Origin: Tissierella sp.
GTDB taxonomy: Bacteria > Bacillota > Clostridia > Tissierellales > Tissierellaceae
DNA: 64,000 nt
Direction of reading: 5' to 3'
Assembly (NCBI RefSeq): GCF_031460495.1
Contig: NZ_JAVKTS010000004.1
Span: 124,001 to 188,000 of the forward strand
Part shown: in pieces, positions 26,442 through 35,502 of the stretch
Layout: the number at the start of each line of letters is the position of its first letter
How positions within the stretch are numbered: position 1 is the stretch's first letter
Notes under the pieces: generated by a model
What the model was told of the DNA's origin: nothing
The model's input: only the letters and a program-made list of their open reading frames with translations
Database searches by the model: none
Program-made: the position numbers and the translations under genes

Positions 26442-26615
26442 ATGGAAGCAAATGAAAATTTCTACGAAATAAAGGACAGATTCATAGCTGCAGATTTAGA
26501 TACTAAGATTCAAATTTACACTACAGTACAGGGTTTATCGGTGGAACAATATAAAGAATTATTGAGTGTTTTTCCCATTAAATATCTAGATAAATTAGAA
26601 AAAGCTATGAATTAA
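26442..26615 (+). CDS. 57-residue conserved-looking soluble protein, unknown
   Basis: ATG 26442 lies 5 bases after a strong AAGGAGG. The product is small, charged and helical: MEANENFYEIKDRF then DLDTKIQIYTTVQGLS and YLDKLEKAMN. There is no signal peptide or membrane segment. It diverges from the molybdenum hydroxylase operon and is followed by a hairpin terminator, so it looks like a real single-gene unit. I do not recognise a family. Confidence 0.65.
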   Translation: MEANENFYEIKDRFIAADLDTKIQIYTTVQGLSVEQYKELLSVFPIKYLDKLEKAMN

Positions 26616-26623
26616 ATTCTATG

Positions 26624-26656
26624 AGGATTGAAGGATAATATTTCTTTCAATCCTTT
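26624..26656 (+). terminator. terminator after the 57-residue gene
   Basis: AGGATTGAA (26624-26632) pairs with TTCAATCCT (26646-26654), then TT. Confidence 0.65.
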
Positions 26657-26715
26657 ATCATTTAGTGGGAAATATGATATTATAGTTTAAATAAGATTAT
26701 TAGGGGGAATATTAT

Positions 26716-27402
26716 TTGAAAAAAACATTGCTAATATTATTAGTTTTTTCTATATCACTAGCCTGTCTTTTAATAGCAACAGAAGCAAATACATTTGATC
26801 TTAAGAAATATCTAAATTCCTTTGACAAGCATGACACAATGGATGTAACTGGAAAAAGCTTTCGAGAATTAGGGGATATCACAAATGATTTATTTGAATA
26901 CTTAAGGGGTAAGTCAGGGGACGAAATTCTAGAACCTAATTTCAATGAACGAGAAATACTACATATGAGGGATGTACAGGTATTGTTCAAATATGGTTTT
27001 ATATTAAAATACGTATCTGTTATTTTAGCTCTTGCAATAATAATTTATTTTAGAATAAAGAGAGATGTCAAGATTGTTGGTAGATACATGTATAAAGGCT
27101 TATTTGCTAATTGGATTTTAGTGGGAATCTTAGGATTAATGGTGTATTTTAATTTTGATAAATACTTTACTATTTTTCATAAAATATTCTTTAGTAATGA
27201 TCTTTGGCTTTTAAATCCAGAAACAGATCTTCTTATTCAAATGTTACCAGAAGAATTTTTTATTTCCATGGCAATAAGTATTATGTTATCTTTTCTTGGT
27301 TTTGTGGCAACAATACAAGGTATAGGATATGCTACAGCCAGGAAGGAGAAGGGTAATAGTGAAAAAAAATTCAAATGGTTCAAAAGAGATTCGAAAGATT
27401 AA
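26716..27402 (+). CDS. TIGR01906/DUF1461 family integral membrane protein
   Basis: 228 residues. An N-terminal hydrophobic helix is followed by an extracytoplasmic segment with FNEREILHMRDVQVLF, a signature of DUF1461, then three more helices (about 95-112, 130-146, 182-205). Basic C-terminus. The family occurs across Firmicutes, sometimes near lipoprotein or cell-envelope genes; function is unknown. The TTG start follows AGGGGGAA. Its last 44 bases overlap the next gene. Confidence 0.8.
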   Translation: MKKTLLILLVFSISLACLLIATEANTFDLKKYLNSFDKHDTMDVTGKSFRELGDITNDLFEYLRGKSGDEILEPNFNEREILHMRDVQVLFKYGFILKYVSVILALAIIIYFRIKRDVKIVGRYMYKGLFANWILVGILGLMVYFNFDKYFTIFHKIFFSNDLWLLNPETDLLIQMLPEEFFISMAISIMLSFLGFVATIQGIGYATARKEKGNSEKKFKWFKRDSKD

Positions 27403-27961
27403 AGAAAGACAAAGAGTATTAGATAATTTTTATACTAAACAAATGAAAAAAGGAAAAACTACTAGAGCGGATATATTAGATAAAATATCTCTAGGAATAG
27501 TAATTACTATATTTATGTTTTTATTATTATATAAGATAATAGGCAGCTTTATTATATCTATGATTTTGGGTCTTATGCTTTCAGTTTTAATGGGATATTA
27601 TGTAATGAAATTAAATAAAAAAACAAGATGTAAGAAAATAGAACAAATAAAAAATGATTATAAGTTAAAACTAGAAGAAGAAAAGGTATTACTCCATGAT
27701 GAAGATATAGAAGACTACATAGTAAATAGATACTATGAAAAAAAAACTGAAATAAAGTCAAGTGTTAATTTTTTCAGTAAAGATAAGGTATTTAAGCTAT
27801 ATCTTTTGTTTTTGATTTTTTATGTCATATCGTATTTTACAAGTTATAAAATCTATTATAAGATAATGGCTGTTTTGTGTTTTGCAACAGCATCTTTTAT
27901 AGGTGCATATAATATTACTGAATATATAAGAGAAAAAGAGAATAAGGATTTACTTAATTAG
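27359..27961 (+). CDS. hypothetical membrane protein with coiled-coil linker
   Basis: 200 residues from GTG 27359, set by the GAAGGAGAAGGG just upstream. A basic N-terminus (about 45 residues) leads to two adjacent helices (about 45-83), a charged helical stretch (about 90-130), and two or three C-terminal helices. It overlaps the DUF1461 gene by 44 bases in another frame, so the two are co-translated. No family was recognised. Confidence 0.65.
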   Translation: MKKNSNGSKEIRKIKERQRVLDNFYTKQMKKGKTTRADILDKISLGIVITIFMFLLLYKIIGSFIISMILGLMLSVLMGYYVMKLNKKTRCKKIEQIKNDYKLKLEEEKVLLHDEDIEDYIVNRYYEKKTEIKSSVNFFSKDKVFKLYLLFLIFYVISYFTSYKIYYKIMAVLCFATASFIGAYNITEYIREKENKDLLN

Positions 27962-27991
27962 TAACTTACTATATAATATAATTGTTAGTTA

Positions 27992-28084
27992 GACAGAGTA
28001 GGTAAAGAGCGTTAAGTGTTAAGGGATGGGAAGTTGCCCTTAAACGAAGGATGTTTGTCTGCGATTCTTTACCGCGTCCGCTGA
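27992..28084 (+). ncRNA. tetrahydrofolate (THF) riboswitch
   Basis: Conserved THF-I elements are visible in order: GAGTAG, the helix arm GGTAAAGA, GCGTTAAGTG, GGGATGGG, a TTGCCC return arm, ACGAAGG, then TCTTTACC (pairing with GGTAAAGA) and CGCGTCCGCTG. The class senses reduced folates, usually ahead of folate uptake or synthesis genes, as here before folT. Downstream, TTCTTT near 28105 can pair with AAAGAA next to the folT ribosome site, which would suit control of translation. Confidence 0.85.
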
Positions 28085-28153
28085 ATCATTAAAGAATTCT
28101 CTCTTCTTTATTGTGACAGTTGCCTGTCATTAACAAAAGAAAGGAGGAATAAA

Positions 28154-28714
28154 GTGAATAATTTTAGTAATGGTAAAATCAGTACAAAAACTCTCGTTCA
28201 GGCTGGTTTCTTAGTAGCTCTTTCTATTGTTTTAACAAGATTTTTAGCTATTATGGTACCAGTTGCAGGACTTCCATCTACACTAAGACTTAGTTTTGGT
28301 GAAATTCCACTAATGATATCTGGTTTATTATTTGGACCTATTATCGGTGGCATATCTGGATTAGCTGCAGATTTAATTGGGGTTGTGGTATTACCACAAG
28401 GTCCATATTTTCCGGGCTTTACTCTTAGTTCTATCTTGTGGGGTGTAATACCAGGAATATTTAGTTTTTATTTTAAGAGAAAAGGACAAGGTAAAAACCC
28501 TTTTTCTTTTAAAAATGTTTTTCTAGTAGTATGCGTTTCAATTTTAGTGATTTCAATAGGTTTGAATACCTATTGGTTATCAATAATGCTTGGTAAAGGA
28601 TATATGATATTGTTGCCAGGAAGAGCCATATCTGCTTTTGTTAATATTCCTATTCAATCTTATATTATCGCTACTTTAATAAAATATTTAAAAACTATGA
28701 TAGTATATCAATAG
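28154..28714 (+). CDS. folT: folate-specific ECF transporter S component FolT
   Basis: 186 residues, six predicted helices. Typical S-component features are TKTLVQAGFLVALSIVLTR near the start (with the ECF-contact AxxxA pattern) and LRLSFGEIPLMISGLLFGPI and GLAADLIG in the middle. S components capture a vitamin and work with a shared EcfAA'T module encoded elsewhere. The THF riboswitch directly upstream points to folate. GTG start behind AAAGGAGG. Confidence 0.9.
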   Translation: MNNFSNGKISTKTLVQAGFLVALSIVLTRFLAIMVPVAGLPSTLRLSFGEIPLMISGLLFGPIIGGISGLAADLIGVVVLPQGPYFPGFTLSSILWGVIPGIFSFYFKRKGQGKNPFSFKNVFLVVCVSILVISIGLNTYWLSIMLGKGYMILLPGRAISAFVNIPIQSYIIATLIKYLKTMIVYQ

Positions 28715-28768
28715 GATATTATATTAATAAACTTAAAAGATATATAGAGACATAATAATTAGATTTTG

Positions 28769-28800
28769 AAGACTTCTTCCTTTTTAGGCAGAAGTCTTTT
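28769..28800 (+). terminator. terminator of folT
   Basis: AAGACTTCT (28769-28777) pairs with AGAAGTCTT (28790-28798) with a trailing TT, just ahead of aroC. Confidence 0.75.
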
Positions 28801-28818
28801 ACATAAGGAGGTATATTT

Positions 28819-29940
28819 ATGATAAGATTTTTAACGGGTGGAGAGTCTCATGGTGAAAAGCTTTTAGGTATAATTGATGGAATACCAGCAAATTTATTTT
28901 TAGATATAGATTTTATAAATAGAGAGCTAAAAAGAAGACAAATGGGTTATGGTAGATCAGCTAGGATGGAAATAGAAAGTGATGAAGTTATATTTTTATC
29001 CGGTATTAATGAAAATTATACTACTGGAAATCCTATTTCTTTATCTATAGCAAATAGAGGGAGAAACATAGAATTAGTCGAAGTTACAAAACCAAGACCA
29101 GGTCATGGAGATTTGGTAGGTGCCTTGAAGTATAATCAAAAGGGTGGAAGGAATATTCTAGAAAGAGCCTCTGCCAGAGAAACAGCTATGCGTGTTGCAA
29201 TGGGCAGTATTTGTAAGATATTATTAAAGACATTTAATATAGAAATCTTTAGTCATGTAATAAATATTGGGGGAGTAGACTCAAATATTAACTATTATAA
29301 TGGATTAAATATGGAAGACTTAAGACATGCTGATCAATCTAGTATTAGAGTTATTGATAAAACATCTGAAGAAATAATAATTGAAAAAATTAAAGAAGCA
29401 AAAGAAGAAGGAGATACTTTAGGTGGAGTTATAGAAGTTATTGTGCAAAATGTCCCTGTTGGTCTTGGTAGTCACACTAATTGGGATACAAAAATTGATG
29501 GAAGACTAGCTGCTGCAATAATGGGTATACAAGGAATTAAGGGAGTTGAATTTGGACTTGGGCATTTGGCTGCATCAAGAAAAGGGTCAGAGTTTCAAGA
29601 TGAAATATTATTTGAAAATAAATATAAGAGAAAAACAAATAATTCTGGAGGAATTGAGGCAGGAATCACTAATGGAGAAGATTTAGTAATAAGGGCAACA
29701 ATGAAGCCAATTCCAACTCTTAGAAAACCATTAACCACTGTTGATATGATTACTAAAGAAGCAGCAATAGCTCAATTTGAAAGATCAGATATATGCGCAG
29801 TTCCATCTGCAAGCATTGTTGCTGAATCTATGATAGCATATATATTAGCAGATGAATTATTGAAAAAAATTGGAGGGGATTTTATAGAGGAAATTAAGGT
29901 AAACTTTGATAATTATCTTAAATACTTGGAAAGTAGGTAA
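28819..29940 (+). CDS. aroC: chorismate synthase
   Basis: 373 residues. Conserved sites: FLTGGESHGEKLLGIIDGIPA at the start, RRQMGYGRSARM near 49, RPGHGDLVGALKY near 95, GGRNILERASARETAMRVA near 112, and GGVIEVIVQNVPVGLG. It converts EPSP to chorismate using reduced FMN. First of three shikimate genes in order aroC-aroB-aroA; 4 bases before aroB. AAGGAGG precedes the ATG. Confidence 0.97.
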   Translation: MIRFLTGGESHGEKLLGIIDGIPANLFLDIDFINRELKRRQMGYGRSARMEIESDEVIFLSGINENYTTGNPISLSIANRGRNIELVEVTKPRPGHGDLVGALKYNQKGGRNILERASARETAMRVAMGSICKILLKTFNIEIFSHVINIGGVDSNINYYNGLNMEDLRHADQSSIRVIDKTSEEIIIEKIKEAKEEGDTLGGVIEVIVQNVPVGLGSHTNWDTKIDGRLAAAIMGIQGIKGVEFGLGHLAASRKGSEFQDEILFENKYKRKTNNSGGIEAGITNGEDLVIRATMKPIPTLRKPLTTVDMITKEAAIAQFERSDICAVPSASIVAESMIAYILADELLKKIGGDFIEEIKVNFDNYLKYLESR

Positions 29941-29944
29941 TAAT

Positions 29945-30970
29945 ATGGACTTTAAGATGGCAGATAATATTTGGGAAGAGTTAAAAAAGTATATAATTAA
30001 AGAAAACTTTATTTTAGCTACTGATAGGAATGTATATAATGCATATAAAGAAGATATAGATAATTTAATGGATGGAAGAACAAGTATATACATTATGCCT
30101 TCAGGAGAAACAAATAAAACTCACGAAGAATTAATGAATATATACGAGGTCTTAATAGAGAATAAAATTGATAGAAATGGTATAATCTTAAGTCTTGGTG
30201 GAGGAGTAGTAGGTGATTTAGTAGGTTTTGCAGCATCCACATATAAAAGAGGTATTGATTACATTCAAGTCCCTACTACATTATTATCTCAAGTGGATAG
30301 TAGTATTGGTGGAAAGACTGGCATTGATTTTCAAGGGTACAAGAATATTGTAGGTAGCTTTTATTTTCCAATAGTTTCTTTAATTGAAACTTCTTTCATT
30401 CACACCTTGCCAGAAAGAGAAATTACCTGTGGACTAGGAGAGATAATAAAATATGGCTTAATCAAAGACTATGATTTTTTTAAATATATAGAAAAAAATA
30501 TTAAAAAGATTTATATGAGGGATATGAGAATAATCCAACATGTTGTTAAGAAATCTATAGAGATAAAATTATCTTTTGTTGAGGAAGATAAATTAGATTT
30601 AGGAATCCGACAAAAGTTGAATTTTGGACATACCATAGGACATGGTATAGAGTCTCTTTTCAATTGTGAAAGATATAATCATGGGGAGTCTATAATACTT
30701 GGAATGATATATGAAAGCAAAATTGCATATGATAGGAATTTTATCGACGAAGAGTATTATAGAGAGATAATAAACATACTAAGACCTTTAGTAGAAGAAG
30801 TATCTTTTACCGATGAAGATATAAAGCTTGTATTAAACTATATGGGAAATGATAAGAAGAATAAAGATAATAAAACTGCATTTGTTTTACCTATTGGAAA
30901 AGGTAAAGTAGATATATTTTATGACATTGATGAAGAAGTCATAAGGAAATCCTTCTTAAGTGATTTTTAG
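29945..30970 (+). CDS. aroB: 3-dehydroquinate synthase
   Basis: 341 residues from ATG 29945 (the longer frame start at 29906 lies inside aroC). NAD-binding SLGGGVVGDLVGFAAST, QVPTTLLSQVDSSIGGKTG, metal-binding glutamate in GLGEIIKYGLI, and histidines in LNFGHTIGHGIE and YNHGESI. It cyclises DAHP to 3-dehydroquinate. The ribosome site is weak (GTAGGTAA), suggesting coupling to aroC. Confidence 0.95.
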   Translation: MDFKMADNIWEELKKYIIKENFILATDRNVYNAYKEDIDNLMDGRTSIYIMPSGETNKTHEELMNIYEVLIENKIDRNGIILSLGGGVVGDLVGFAASTYKRGIDYIQVPTTLLSQVDSSIGGKTGIDFQGYKNIVGSFYFPIVSLIETSFIHTLPEREITCGLGEIIKYGLIKDYDFFKYIEKNIKKIYMRDMRIIQHVVKKSIEIKLSFVEEDKLDLGIRQKLNFGHTIGHGIESLFNCERYNHGESIILGMIYESKIAYDRNFIDEEYYREIINILRPLVEEVSFTDEDIKLVLNYMGNDKKNKDNKTAFVLPIGKGKVDIFYDIDEEVIRKSFLSDF

Positions 30971-31001
30971 CATAGTTCAAAACAATAGGGAGGTGGAGAA
31001 A

Positions 31002-32243
31002 TTGAAGATAGAAGGAATAAATAAATTAAAGGGTGAAATAAAAATACCAGGAGATAAATCTATTTCCCATAGAGCGGTAATGTTTGGATCACTTGCAGAT
31101 GGAGAAACTAATATTGAAAATATCTTACTATCTGAAGATACTCTTAGAACAATAGAATGTTTTGAGGAGATGGGAGTTAAAATAGATGTAGATAAGACTA
31201 ACAATAAAGCAAGGATAATAGGAAGTGGGATTTATGGATTAAAGAAACCTACTAAGGATTTAGACTGTGGAAATTCAGGTACAACAATGAGGCTTTTATC
31301 GGGCATATTAGCAGGACAAGACTTTTCTTCATCTTTAGTAGGAGATGCTTCTTTATCCAAACGACCAATGGATAGAATTATTATTCCACTAACAAAAATG
31401 GGAGGAAATATAAAAGGAGCAAATGACAAATATCCACCATTACATATTTATCCTTCAAAAGAGATAAGAGGAATAGAATATGAATTACCAGTAGCCAGTG
31501 CCCAAGTAAAATCAGCTATTATCCTTGCATCTATATATAGTAAGTCTAAAAGCAATATTATTGAAAAAAAAGTTACACGTGACCATACTGAAAGAATGCT
31601 AAAGTACTTTGGTGAAGGTCAATTTATAGGAAAAGAAATTTATGTGCCAGGGGATATTTCCTCTGCAGCATTTTTTATTGTAGGAGCTTCTATAATTAAA
31701 GGTTCATCAATTAGAATAATGGATGTAAATATAAATCCTACAAGAAATGGAATTATAGATGTACTTAGAGAAATGGGTGGGAATATCTCTATAGAAAATG
31801 TCAGAAATGTAAATAATGAACCAATGGCTGATATTGATGTAGCATATGCATCGCTAAAGGGAGTAAATGTAGATGAAAACTTAATAGGAAGATTAATTGA
31901 TGAGATTCCAATACTAGCTGTTGCGGCAGCTTTTGCTGAGGGTACTACAATAATCAGAAATGCAGAGGAATTAAAATATAAAGAAACAAATAGAATAAAA
32001 GCTATGGTAAATGAGTTAAAAAAAATGGGTGCAGATATTGATGAGTTACCAGATGGTTTGATTATTCATGGTAAAAAAGAACTTAAACCTTCTATTGTAG
32101 ATACCTATAAGGACCATAGGATAGCAATGGCTCTATCCATAGCAGCCTTAAATGTTCAAGGAGTGTCAGAAATTAAAAATAGTGAATGTGTGAATATTTC
32201 TTTTCCAAGTTTTTATAGTAATATATTAGATTTATTTGAATAA
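31002..32243 (+). CDS. aroA: EPSP synthase (5-enolpyruvylshikimate-3-phosphate synthase)
   Basis: 413 residues from TTG 31002, set by GGGAGGTGG; the longer frame start overlaps aroB. Conserved sites: IPGDKSISHRAVMFGSLA, LDCGNSGTTMRLLSGIL, DASLSKRPMDRI, RLIDEIPILAVAAAFAEG, KETNRI and YKDHRIAMAL. Compared with B. subtilis AroE the stretch between HTERMLKYFG and YVPGDISSAAFF is about 14 residues shorter. It joins PEP to shikimate-3-phosphate. Last gene of aroC-B-A. Confidence 0.95.
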   Translation: MKIEGINKLKGEIKIPGDKSISHRAVMFGSLADGETNIENILLSEDTLRTIECFEEMGVKIDVDKTNNKARIIGSGIYGLKKPTKDLDCGNSGTTMRLLSGILAGQDFSSSLVGDASLSKRPMDRIIIPLTKMGGNIKGANDKYPPLHIYPSKEIRGIEYELPVASAQVKSAIILASIYSKSKSNIIEKKVTRDHTERMLKYFGEGQFIGKEIYVPGDISSAAFFIVGASIIKGSSIRIMDVNINPTRNGIIDVLREMGGNISIENVRNVNNEPMADIDVAYASLKGVNVDENLIGRLIDEIPILAVAAAFAEGTTIIRNAEELKYKETNRIKAMVNELKKMGADIDELPDGLIIHGKKELKPSIVDTYKDHRIAMALSIAALNVQGVSEIKNSECVNISFPSFYSNILDLFE

Positions 32244-32246
32244 ATT

Positions 32247-32275
32247 TTGATTTTTTCTCAATAAAGTCTTATAAT
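32247..32275 (+). promoter_or_regulatory. sigma-A promoter of pduL-deoC
   Basis: TTGATT (32247-32252), 17 bases, TATAAT (32270-32275), about 31 bases before pduL. Confidence 0.65.
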
Positions 32276-32306
32276 AGCAATATAGTTAATTATAGGAGGA
32301 AGCCAA

Positions 32307-32879
32307 ATGAAAAAACAATTACCAATAGCATTATCCAATAGACATATACATTTAAGTCAAAGGGATCTAGAAATATTATTCGGAGAAGGTTATGAATTAA
32401 CAAAGAAAAAGGATTTGTCCCAACCAGGACAATATGCTTGTGAAGAAAAAGTAGATGTAGTAGGAGTAAAAAATACTATAAAGGGAGTAAGGATATTAGG
32501 TCCAGTTAGATCGAATACTCAATTTGAAATATCTGTAATGGATGCATTCACGCTTGGTGTTCCAGCTATTATAAGAAATTCAGGTGATATAGCTGATACT
32601 CCAGGAGCTAAACTTGTTGGGCCTAAGGGCGAAGTTGAAATCAAAGAAGGATTGATAGTAGCTGCAAGACATATCCATATGCATACATCTGATGCAGAAG
32701 AATTTGGAGTAGTTGACAAAGAAGTGGTTAGCATCAAGCTAGATGGACCAAGGGGATTAGTATTTAATAATGTGCTAATTAGAGTGCATGAAAACTACGC
32801 ATTAGAGATGCATATCGATATAGAAGAGGGAAATGCTTCAGGAGCTAAAAATGGAGATTTAGTTGAATTAATAAAATAA
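32307..32879 (+). CDS. pduL: PduL-type phosphate acyltransferase
   Basis: 190 residues. Two zinc-binding histidine motifs, SNRHIHLSQRD (about 10-20) and AARHIHMHTSD (about 120-130), define the PduL phosphotransacylase, which converts acyl-CoA and phosphate to acyl phosphate. No N-terminal encapsulation peptide is evident and no microcompartment genes are nearby, so it probably acts as the general Pta in acetate-forming fermentation. Followed by deoC 28 bases later. Confidence 0.92.
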   Translation: MKKQLPIALSNRHIHLSQRDLEILFGEGYELTKKKDLSQPGQYACEEKVDVVGVKNTIKGVRILGPVRSNTQFEISVMDAFTLGVPAIIRNSGDIADTPGAKLVGPKGEVEIKEGLIVAARHIHMHTSDAEEFGVVDKEVVSIKLDGPRGLVFNNVLIRVHENYALEMHIDIEEGNASGAKNGDLVELIK

Positions 32880-32907
32880 TTACATTTGATAAATGGAGGT
32901 TAGCTAT

Positions 32908-33570
32908 ATGACAAATATATTGAAGATGATTGATCATACAGTGTTAAAACCAGAAACTACAAGAGAGATGATTAAGCAACTTTGCAATGAAGCAATAGAA
33001 TATAATTTTGCTGCTGTGTGTGTAAATCCTTATCATGTAAGTTATTGTAAGGAAATCTTAAATGGTTCTGATATAAAAGTAGCTACTGTTATAGGTTTTC
33101 CACTAGGTGCAAATACAAAAGAAGTAAAAGCTTTTGAAACTGTAGAAGCAATAAAAAATGGTGCTGATGAGATAGATATGGTAATCAATATCGGGGCATT
33201 AAAGGATAAAGACTATACAATAGTTAAAGAGGATATAAAAAGTGTAGTAGAAGCAGCTAAAGGCAAAGCTTTGGTTAAAGTAATTATTGAAGCTTGTTTG
33301 TTAACAGATGAAGAGAAGAAAAAAGCATGTGAATTATCCATGGAAGCAGGAGCAGATTTTGTAAAGACATCTACCGGATTTTCAACTGGTGGTGCCACAT
33401 ATGAGGATGTAAAGCTCATGAAGTCTGTAGTAGGTGATAAACTTGAAGTTAAGGCTTCTGGTGGAGTAAGAGATTTAGGTACTGCACAGAAAATGATCGA
33501 AGCTGGAGCAACTAGACTTGGTACTAGTTCAGGAATTAATATAGCAGAGTCAATAAGCAGAAATAAATAA
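32908..33570 (+). CDS. deoC: deoxyribose-phosphate aldolase
   Basis: 220 residues from ATG 32908 (GGAGGT 7 bases before). Conserved sites: [55 protein letters not shown] with the Schiff-base lysine region, [14 protein letters not shown] and VKASGGVRD. It splits deoxyribose-5-phosphate into acetaldehyde and glyceraldehyde-3-phosphate. Its pairing with pduL could link nucleoside breakdown to acetyl-phosphate formation. Confidence 0.96.
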   Translation: MTNILKMIDHTVLKPETTREMIKQLCNEAIEYNFAAVCVNPYHVSYCKEILNGSDIKVATVIGFPLGANTKEVKAFETVEAIKNGADEIDMVINIGALKDKDYTIVKEDIKSVVEAAKGKALVKVIIEACLLTDEEKKKACELSMEAGADFVKTSTGFSTGGATYEDVKLMKSVVGDKLEVKASGGVRDLGTAQKMIEAGATRLGTSSGINIAESISRNK

Positions 33571-33642
33571 ATAAATAATTATTTCCCTTTCTTGTTATAA
33601 AATTTGCAAAAAAAGCAAAACTATAGTAAGAGGAGGGATATA

Positions 33643-34104
33643 TTGAAAAAATATATAATTTTAATTATTATTGCTTTAGCAACAACTCAAGTTGGATGCA
33701 GAACAGATATTGATAAGGAAATTGTTGAAACTAAAGAGCCTAATACTAGCTCAATTCAAGTATCATCAGAAGATAAGGAGATTATTGATAGGTCAGAGAA
33801 CTTATCAGATTTTGTTGTTGAACTATTTGGAGTAGATGATGCTGCTACCATTATTTTTAATGATACTGCATTAGTCACAGTTGTAATGGCATATGATAAA
33901 GAACTTACAGAAGACACAAAAGAACTAATAAATGATTTGGTAATGGAGAAAGATGCTGGAATAAATCAAGTACTAATATCCCAGGATGAAAAGACATTCT
34001 TTGAAGTTATTGAGGTAATTTCTGAACTAATGAATGGCTCTCCTTATGATAATCATGTAGATCAGATTAGCAAGATGATAGAGAAATCAAACAAAAAAAA
34101 TTAA
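33643..34104 (+). CDS. YhcN/YlaJ-like sporulation lipoprotein
   Basis: 153 residues from TTG 33643, set by AGAGGAGGG. The signal peptide ends in a lipobox-like TTQVGC near residue 18, so it should be lipid-anchored. The mature part (SENLSDFVVELFGVDDAATIIF... then ALVTVVMAYDKELTEDTKE) follows the YhcN/YlaJ pattern of spore lipoproteins, where the role is in spore germination or outgrowth. Single gene with its own hairpin after the stop. Confidence 0.7.
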   Translation: MKKYIILIIIALATTQVGCRTDIDKEIVETKEPNTSSIQVSSEDKEIIDRSENLSDFVVELFGVDDAATIIFNDTALVTVVMAYDKELTEDTKELINDLVMEKDAGINQVLISQDEKTFFEVIEVISELMNGSPYDNHVDQISKMIEKSNKKN

Positions 34105-34128
34105 CCCTTTCGAAAGATTGGGTTTTTG
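34103..34128 (+). terminator. short terminator after the lipoprotein gene
   Basis: AACCC (34103-34107) pairs with GGGTT (34120-34124) with inner TTTCGAAA symmetry, followed by T residues. Confidence 0.5.
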
Positions 34129-34215
34129 TATTTTTTACTGAAATCCTTAATATTAATATAAGTAACAAATTAAAAATTTGGGTATAGTAAAGTTGTATAT
34201 CTATAAGGAGGAGGA

Positions 34216-35502
34216 ATGGAATTGACATTGAAATCAGAAAGAATGAATTTGGGGAATGGAGTTAACTTAAATTTAATAAAAACAGACAAATTTAAATCAA
34301 ATTTATTGAGCTATTATTTTATGAGGCCTCTATCAAAGGATGAAGTCACTAAAAATGCTTTATTGCCTTTAGTATTAAAAAGAGGAACAGATGAATATAC
34401 TACAAACCTTGAAATACAAAGGAAATTAGAAGAGAATTATGGTGCAAATCTAAGTATAGCAATCAATAAAAGAGGAGAGAAGCATGTATTAAGATTTACA
34501 ATAGAAACTGTCAATGGAGGTTATGTAGGCGATAGAGATTATATTTATGATGTAATAGATTTGTTGAATTCAATTATATATAATCCTGTCCTTGAAAAAG
34601 GTTTTTTCAAAAAAGATTATGTAGAGCAGGAAAAGGAAAACTTAAAACGAAGAATAGAAGGAAGAATAAATGATAAAAGGTCATATGCACTAGATAGATG
34701 TATAGAAGAAATGTGCAAAAATGAAAAATTTAGTATATATCCTTTAGGCAATATTAATGATTTAGAATATATTAATGAGGATGTATTATACAGCCATTAT
34801 CAAGATGTAATACGGTCATCTCCTATAGAGATATTTTATGTTGGTGAATACGATGAAAAACTAGTTGAATATATAAAAGACACTAAGAATATTAAGAGGG
34901 ATAATGTTCTAAATATACCTAGAGAGCAAATAATCTCTAGTGTTAGCACTAAAAATATGATTTCTGAAGAATTAGATGTAAACCAAGGGAAATTAGTCTT
35001 AGGTTATAGAACGGGCATACCATACGAAGATAGGCTATATAATGGTTTAGTATTAGCATCTGACATTCTAGGAGGGGGACCTAATTCTAAATTATTTAGA
35101 AATGTAAGGGAGAAAGAAAGTTTAGCATATTATATATCGACTTCAGTTCTTAAATATAAGTCAATCATGTTAATAGATGGAGGCATTGAATTTGACAATT
35201 TTGAGAAGACAATAGATATAGTAAAAGAACAAATAGAAGATATTAAAAAAGGTAATTTTACTGATGAAGATATTCAGATATCTAAAAAGTCTATAAAATC
35301 ATCAACGGAATCTATAAAAGATAGTATCTTCCTAATATCTGAATTTTTCTTTAGCCAAAGTTTATCTGGAGATAATAGATCTCTAAATCAAATACTAGCT
35401 GACCTTGATGGTGTTACTAAAGAAGAAATTAAGGAGGCTATGTCTAAGGTTGCCCTTGATACTATATATTTTATGAAAAACTCAGAGAAAGGAGATAAAT
35501 AA
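34216..35502 (+). CDS. M16-family peptidase subunit lacking the zinc motif (YmfF type)
   Basis: 428 residues with the M16 fold: N-terminal repeat with LPLVLKRGTDEYTT and LEENYGANLSI, and in the C-terminal repeat NVREKESLAYYISTS, the R/Y motif that completes the active site of its partner. No HxxEH is present, so it is non-catalytic alone. It ends one base before the HxxEH-bearing partner, the same paired layout as ymfF-ymfH of B. subtilis. Start ATG 34216 (TTG 34222 possible) after AAGGAGGAGG. Confidence 0.88.
   Translation: MELTLKSERMNLGNGVNLNLIKTDKFKSNLLSYYFMRPLSKDEVTKNALLPLVLKRGTDEYTTNLEIQRKLEENYGANLSIAINKRGEKHVLRFTIETVNGGYVGDRDYIYDVIDLLNSIIYNPVLEKGFFKKDYVEQEKENLKRRIEGRINDKRSYALDRCIEEMCKNEKFSIYPLGNINDLEYINEDVLYSHYQDVIRSSPIEIFYVGEYDEKLVEYIKDTKNIKRDNVLNIPREQIISSVSTKNMISEELDVNQGKLVLGYRTGIPYEDRLYNGLVLASDILGGGPNSKLFRNVREKESLAYYISTSVLKYKSIMLIDGGIEFDNFEKTIDIVKEQIEDIKKGNFTDEDIQISKKSIKSSTESIKDSIFLISEFFFSQSLSGDNRSLNQILADLDGVTKEEIKEAMSKVALDTIYFMKNSEKGDK

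Noticed and set aside
28112-28130. GACAG-TTGC-CTGTC hairpin as a separate regulatory repeat
   Set aside because: It lies within the riboswitch expression region before folT and is better explained as part of that leader.
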